A stretch of 64,000 nt of DNA. Source: CAVVSQ01 sp963848825 (GTDB lineage Bacteria > Planctomycetota > Planctomycetia > Gemmatales > Gemmataceae). Positions within the stretch are counted from its first letter, which is position 1. Each line of letters begins with the position of its first letter. The notes beneath the pieces were generated by a model. That model made no database searches, was not told the DNA's origin, and saw only the letters and a list, made by a program, of their open reading frames with translations. Shown in pieces: positions 58,601 through 64,000 of the stretch. Location of the stretch: the NCBI GenBank assembly GCA_963848825.1, contig CAWKFA010000015.1, positions 434,001 through 498,000 on the forward strand, in the 5' to 3' direction. The position numbers and the translations under genes are program-made.

Positions 58601-61600
58601 GCCAGGATGTGACCCAACCTTGACCGAAGAGGCCTTGCTGATTGCGGCTGGTGAGCGACGACTGGAAAGTGCGATTTAGCGAGAGCGATAGGTCGCCCGG
58701 TGTAGCCAGGGTGGCATCGACGGCCCCGGCGAGTGGCGTGCCCGGGAACTCGCCATCGGCCTGGGACACCAAGAACGACCAGAGACGCGAGACGTCGCTG
58801 TCTTGCGCTTGCGTTTCGCCGAGGCTGCCGAGGTAGGTAGCGGCCTGGGCAAGAACGGCGTCGTAGGTGTCCGTGGTCGTGCCGATGTGCGCAAGGATAT
58901 TTCCGAAAATGATGTTCCAGGCCGCGGTCGGGATACTGGCGGGCTGGAGCGAGGCTTTCTGGGCAGCCCACGTAATGACCTGCCCCGCTTTGATCTGGTT
59001 GACGAAAACAGGGAGCGCGTCGCCGTCAACGGTATCCTCGTTCAGCAAGGAAAGCGTGATTTGCCCGCTCTGGCCGGGTCGCAGGATGCCGGCGGGGCCG
59101 TTCGGCGCGACAGCCAGTACCTGGACCGTCACGGCATAATTGTTCGGATCATCCGGCGTGCTGAAGAAGATCCTCGGATTGGAGGAACTCACGTTCAGCA
59201 GCGGGGCGACCAAGTCGTTGTTGGTCGTGTTGGTGTAAGTGACGACGAAGCTACCGGTGCGGCCGGAGCGAATGGCTTGGGGCAGGCTCAACCCGAGCTT
59301 GAGCAGCCCCGTGGACGAAGGAGCGGTGGCGGTCACCTGGACCGGTACCGCCAACAGCGCGGACTGTGTGCCGTCGCTAACGGTCACGACATAGTTGCCC
59401 ACGGCCGCGCCCGTCAGATCGAAGGTCGCATAGATTTTGCTGGCGCTGACGAAATCGATCACCGCTGCCGGGATGGGCGTGCCGCCGGGCAGCGTCAGGC
59501 TGGCAGTGACCGCCGGCGTGAAATTGGTGCCATCGATCTCGATCGTGATGGTACCGCCGTTACCGCCGGTGACCGGCGCGGCGGGAGCCGACACTGTGAG
59601 GCCAGTGGACTGCGTGGCGGTGAGGGTATAGCCGGCGCTGGCCGCCAGGCCCGAAACACTATGGGCCAAAACGAAATAAGTCCCCGCCGTCAACACCTGG
59701 GGCACCGTGACGGTTAGGTTCGGCTGGTTGAGGGCCGTCGCCGCTTCCTGGAAGTCGTAAAGCGTGGGCAGGCTGGCGGAGCCAACGTAAAGGGCGACCG
59801 TGCCGCTGGTTGCCGCGCTGGCCAGCGCAATCTTGAGCGTTCCGCCGGCAGGCACAGTGACCTGGTAATACTTGTCCTGATTCGCTCCTGTGAACGCATC
59901 ACTGCGCGGCGTGCCGAGCGTGAGGGAAGGCAAGGTCACATTCAGCAAGCCGGTGGTGGCGAGCGAAGTGTCGTTGGATCGGTCCGGGTCGGCCACTGAG
60001 TAAAGGCTATCGACCTGAACCAGAATGTCGTAATTGCCGGGAGCCAAGGCCGGCACTGCGCCGGTCCAGATGCCATTATACGAGCCGCCCGCCGCCAGGC
60101 CCCCGGTATGCGTGGTCGCGCCGAGCAGGATTGAGCTAGAGGTGATCGACGACGTCGTGGAGAGGTAAACACTGTCTTGCCAACTGCCCGAGGCGGCCTG
60201 CCCCCCCGGGTTATTTACCTGCCAATTCACCAAAATCGGCTGGCCCACCGTGGCCATGGAAGGGGCGGTGACGCTGGACGCGACGAGGTCCACTGCGTTG
60301 GTGCCGCCATCCACCAAGTCCAGACTGGTGGGTTGCAATGTAGCCGTAAAGAACGGCGAGAGCCCTGTCACGCTCGAGAATGCGCCGGTAGCGCTGGCGA
60401 ACGTCAGGGGCTTGAAGGCGTGGCCGGCGCTGGGACCGAAGGGGCTAACAAGCGCAAGACCGAAGTTGCCGGCAAGCGTGGCCGTACCCGCCATCGCAAG
60501 GTGACCGAACTGACCGCTGGCGGGCGTGCCGCCGAGTTCGACGTTCAGGGTGCCGGTGGTTGCCTGCGTGTAGTTGCGGGTGACGGTAAACGTGCTGCCG
60601 GCGCCAAGGGTCAGCTTGCCACTGTTGGTGAAATCGCCGCTGGCAAGGTTGGCTTGGGTCGTGGTAAAAGTGGCTCCGTGCGTGACAAGGAAGCTGCCGC
60701 TGTTGGCGCTCAGGCCTTTCAGGCCAACCTCGGCCGGTTGGCTGCCGATACCGCTGCCGGACAACGTCTGCGCATAAATATTCGCCCCGGCGCCGCTCAG
60801 CGTGATGTTGGCCTTGTTAGTTAGAACGACCGTGCTTTGCGGCAACTCCAACGCGGCGCCATTGATGGCGTTCCATGTGCCGCCGGTCAACGTACCGACG
60901 CTGGAACTCTCGTCCTGCTTGATTGGATCGGCAAGCCAGAGCGTGCCGGAGTCAGCCTCGATGGTGCCGGTGTTGTTGAGGTAGCCCGCGCCGAGCAGCT
61001 TGGACGTGCCGCTGCCCGCTGTCTTGCGGATGGTGCCGGCATTTTCGACCGCGCTGGGCCCCCGTCCCAGGAGTCGATGCCGGAATCGGACTCAAGAAGG
61101 TAAGAGGCCCCCGGCTCAATCTTCAATGTCGTGAAAGCGGCTCCCGAGCTGGCCAGCCCCAGATTGCCTGCCCCGGTTTGAATGAGTGTGCCGTAATTGT
61201 CCAGAGTGCCGTAATCGGCAAAGATCATATCGCTGCTGCCGGCCAAGTTGATGGTCCCGAGGTTAATCGCGTCGCCCTCTGCGCCGTCCAGGATGCCGCC
61301 GGTCCACTGAAACATGCCGCCGGCGAAGTCCAACGTCAGTCCGCCGAGCCCGATGCCCATCCGGCCGCCGCTGAGCTGGACAGTGCCCAGCCCGGAGCCG
61401 GTGAGTGTGCCGGAATACGTCACGGGATTCGGTTGGTTGATGCCGAGGCCGCCGGTGAGATCGACAATGGCCCCCGCGGCAACGTTGAAGGTGGCGCCGC
61501 CGGTGAAGGTGCCGGAGTGGATGGTCGCCTTGTCGCCTGCACCGACATTGAAGGTGGTCCCGCCCGCATACGTTCCACCGGCCAGGCTCAAGGTAGCCCC

Positions 61601-63622
61601 GTGAGCGAGGTTGATGATGGTCCCGAACGAATTGTCGTTATTATCCGGGCCGCCAATGTTCAAACCGGCGAAGGCGGCTGTGACTCCCGTGCCCACCGTA
61701 ACGGTGTCCACCGCGCCGGCAGCGCTGATCGTCAGGGCAGCTGCGCCCGATCCGTCAATCTCTTCTGGGCGGGCGGCATTGCTGCCTGTGTTGCTCAATT
61801 CCAGGGTAGAGGCAGGTGTAATGGTCCCCGACAATCCCGCGGCAAAGGAGATGGTACCGGGCACAACCAGCGAGTTGTCGTTGACAAGGGCCTGTTCGAG
61901 GGAGCCGTTCCCAGCGGCATTGGTGTTGGTCACCACCAGGCCGTTGCCGCCGAGCCTTCCCGAGACGCCTTGGTTGTTCGGATCGATCGTGTAGGGGCCC
62001 GTGCTGCTGCTGCCGGTGACCGCTTGCAAGGTGGCCGTCACCGTAATCACTACCGCATCGGCTTCGTGGCCTGCAGTTACGCCGTTCACGTCGAAGACTG
62101 CGGCCAAGGCCTGGTCGGCAAAGACGAAGATGACCGTATAGGTCGTAATGCCGCCGCTGGTGCTGCTTGTATAGCTGAAATTGCTTGGGTTGCTTGGAGC
62201 TGCGATGCCCAGGTCCGCCGTGAGGGCGAAATTGGGCGCAGTGCTGGCCGTGGTGATGAAAACAGTTGCGGTCAGGGTACCTGATATGTCGGTGCGGCTG
62301 ACCTGAAGTTGGCCATCCGGGCCGTTGGCCACGGGCGTAAGCAAACCGATGGCGACTTGGTTGTTGGCGGGGGCCTGAACCTCGAATGCTCCCATGTCCA
62401 CGACGTTATTGGCAATGCGTGGCCGACCGCGCTGGTCGGTGCTGAGGGGACTCCCCTGCGCATCGATAGCGAGGCCATTGCTGCCCGCGTCAATGGCGGG
62501 GCTGCCAGGGAGCAAGGCAATCGTCTGGTTGGTGCCGCCGTTGGATTTGAGGGAATCGAGGCCAAGTACGGCTGGGTCGAGAATGTTGCCGGTGCCTGCC
62601 GAGATCCCCGACTCGCTCGTGTTGCCGATCAAGGAATAGTTGGCGTTCACGGTGCTGTCGTTCTCGATATCCGCTCCCGTCCCGGCTGTAGCCGTATTGC
62701 CGGCCACGATGGTGTTGTTGAGATTCAGGGTGGCGCTTGCGGCGTTGAAGATGCCGCCGCCATCCTCGGCCGAATTGCCGTTGATGGTGCAATTGATCGC
62801 TGTCAACGTGCCGCCGGAAGGGGGAGGGGGCGGTCCGTGGGTGGGGTCATTGAAGATGGCGCCGCCGTGGCCCTGCGCCGCCGAATTGCCGCTCAGCGTG
62901 GTGTTGACCAGCGTCACGGTGCCGGTATTGTTGTAAATGCCTCCGCCTCCACCCTTTGCCGTATTGCCGCTCAGCGTGGTGCCCGTGACGGTCATGGTGC
63001 CAAAACTGTTGTAAATGCCCCCGCCCGCGCCACCCAGGGCCGTGTTGCCGCTGATGGTGCCTCCCACGACCGCCAAAGAGCCGGTGTTGTAGATGCCGGC
63101 CCCAATGCCCTGCGTCGTATTGTTGGTGATAGCGCAATTCTGCACGGTCAGCGTGCCCTCGTTTGTAATGGCGCCGCTACCACCAGAGCCCCCGGAGTCG
63201 GTAATTGTCAAGCCGCTGATGGCCGCCGCGACTGACCCATCCACCAGGAATATGCTGACGGCGTTCCCGCCGCTCACCGTCAATTGGCCGCTACCGGGGC
63301 CCGCAATGCTTTCCGGATTGGCTGGGCTGCCGTTGATGTTGCTCAGTTCCAGGAGGGCACTAAGAGTGATCGTTCCCGTCAAGCCCGGGGCGAAAGTGAT
63401 GGTGCCGGGAACGGCCAAGCCATTGTCGTTGAGAATGGCCTGCTGCAGGGAACCGGGCCCGGTAGCATTGATATTGGTCACCAGCAAATCATTAGACGGT
63501 GTGATTCGGTCCTCGAGGCACTCTATCAACAACCGGTGGGTCGAGCGTCGCGCCGGCCGGCGAATCGGGCGGTTGCCCAGTCGAAAAACTTGGGCAATCC
63601 AGGCGGGCCAATGATTGAACAT
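52696..63622 (-). CDS. Giant modular surface protein: beta-helix, CARDB, RHS/YD and cohesin/dockerin-like parts (four frameshifts)
   Basis: 10.9 kb read as one gene of ~3,640 codons; the four joints (near 61060, 56140, 55170, 54115) are single-base shifts across which sense continues with no stop. Start ATG 63622, with an LECLEDRITPS motif (residues ~34-44). Approximate order: choice-of-anchor-Q-like domain and Pmp-like GGxI repeats (45-410, with DQRGRPRIANNVVDMGAFE); a second similar repeat (560-650); adhesin-like beta-helix (to ~1050); CARDB-like (~1110-1210); PPC-like (~1230-1330); IPT/TIG-like (~1340-1430); RHS/YD repeats (~1640-2440) ending in an RHS core (YTPVTGQFLSTDPLGLSGGD, SDPSGL); ~120-residue linker; DUF11-like (~2570-2800); Ig/Fn3-like; cohesin-like, two dockerin-like loops (GDVNGDTIVTALDT), cohesin-like; acidic end. 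Probably secreted. The boundaries are estimates. Confidence 0.78.
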
Positions 63623-63804
63623 TCTAACTACTCCGACTACATAATGAGGCTCTAACGATCTCTCATCTCTTGATCAAAGAGGTGAAAACCTGAATTTAGC
63701 CGAGCACATTGTAAGATGGGGTGTTTTCAACACAAGGATAATAATGATCTTTATGCGGGATATATAGGAAATGTAATAATACATGGTAGAATAGGGCAAC
63801 AAAC
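63623..63804. promoter_or_regulatory. AT-rich upstream region of the giant gene
   Basis: About 180 bp, clearly richer in A/T than the rest of the window, between the partial gene at the right edge and the giant gene. GGAG lies ~10 bases before the ATG at 63622. No certain promoter boxes could be assigned. Confidence 0.4.
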
Positions 63805-64000
63805 TTACTGAGAAAAGTGGACGTCCATGTTTTCTAGTACTATGCGCTTCTTACGCGGCCGGCCACGTGATGTGAACTGAAATTCCGGCACTGCCGAGGC
63901 TGTTGTCGCCGCTGGCACCGCCTTCCGCTCGGTAGCAAATGGGTCATATCCTTTTGGCAGAATGACTCCCCCACCAGTGGAGGGGTGGCTGCGTGTAAAA
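63805..64000 (-). CDS. Partial C-terminus of an unknown protein
   Basis: An open frame runs from the right edge to a TAA at 63805, giving 64 residues: VILPKGYDPFATERKAVPAA and, near the end, FTSRGRPRKKRIVLENMDVH. No family recognised. It would lie upstream of the giant gene on the same strand, 182 bp away. With only the tail visible I am not sure it is a gene. Confidence 0.45.
   Translation of the reverse strand, partial: FTRSHPSTGGGVILPKGYDPFATERKAVPAATTASAVPEFQFTSRGRPRKKRIVLENMDVHFSQ

Noticed and set aside
56263..62284. Long plus-strand open frames (up to 368 codons) across the giant gene
   Set aside because: They mirror the repetitive GC-rich (-) coding sequence; their content is low-complexity Val/Gly/Arg without motifs.

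Overview
The window looks like chromosomal DNA from a high-GC planctomycete, probably of the Gemmata type. This is inferred from gene content, not from a marker search. Evidence includes an ECF sigma factor carrying a membrane segment and two TIGR03067-like domains, a DUF1559-like protein with an N-terminal zinc ribbon, TDAGL-type leucine-rich repeats, a metallophosphatase fused to a tetrahaem cytochrome, a ThuA-like protein, and a giant surface protein that begins with an LECLEDRITPS-type N-terminus.

Layout. 1-9.3 kb: surface glycan locus. A capsule-synthesis-like gene (-) is divergent from a tightly packed (+) run: PseG-like hydrolase, NeuB/PseI-like nonulosonate synthase, methyltransferase, PseH-like acetyltransferase, DegT aminotransferase, methyltransferase, WbqC-like protein and PIG-L deacetylase. 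A Gfo/Idh oxidoreductase faces them. Together they suggest synthesis and decoration of a sialic-acid-like sugar. 9.3-22 kb: LRR protein, purU coupled to a TPR-glycosyltransferase, a lipoprotein, trxB, a methyltransferase, a divergent sigma factor, then rsfS-argS-cinA facing deoC. 22-25 kb: an SH3 protein and a ThuA protein, convergent, with a complete ISNCY-like insertion sequence exactly between their stop codons. 25-35 kb: (-) strand genes for an O-methyltransferase, an ABC permease, a PKD protein, an LTxxQ-like protein, a metallophosphatase-tetrahaem cytochrome, a membrane-anchored protein and a UVR-motif protein. 35-42 kb: FHA protein, ABC ATPase and ABC-2 permease in one operon, then a zinc-ribbon protein, a DPM1-like glycosyltransferase, a dihaem cytochrome and a BASS transporter. 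42-52.6 kb: thrS, the DUF1559-like protein, the ECF-TIGR03067 protein, two DUF1801 proteins, an SRPBCC protein and a PhyH dioxygenase. 52.7-63.6 kb: one giant (-) gene of about 3,640 codons combining beta-helix, choice-of-anchor-Q-like, CARDB, PPC-like, TIG, RHS/YD, DUF11-like, cohesin-like and dockerin-like modules. The window ends inside another (-) gene.

Quality warning. About 20 genes, including thrS, are broken by single-base indels, roughly 28 in total. In each case the neighbouring frame carries on the same protein. Both insertions and deletions occur, in unrelated contexts, so I treat them as probable sequencing or assembly errors and give the full gene span as one CDS. No tRNA, rRNA or CRISPR array was seen.
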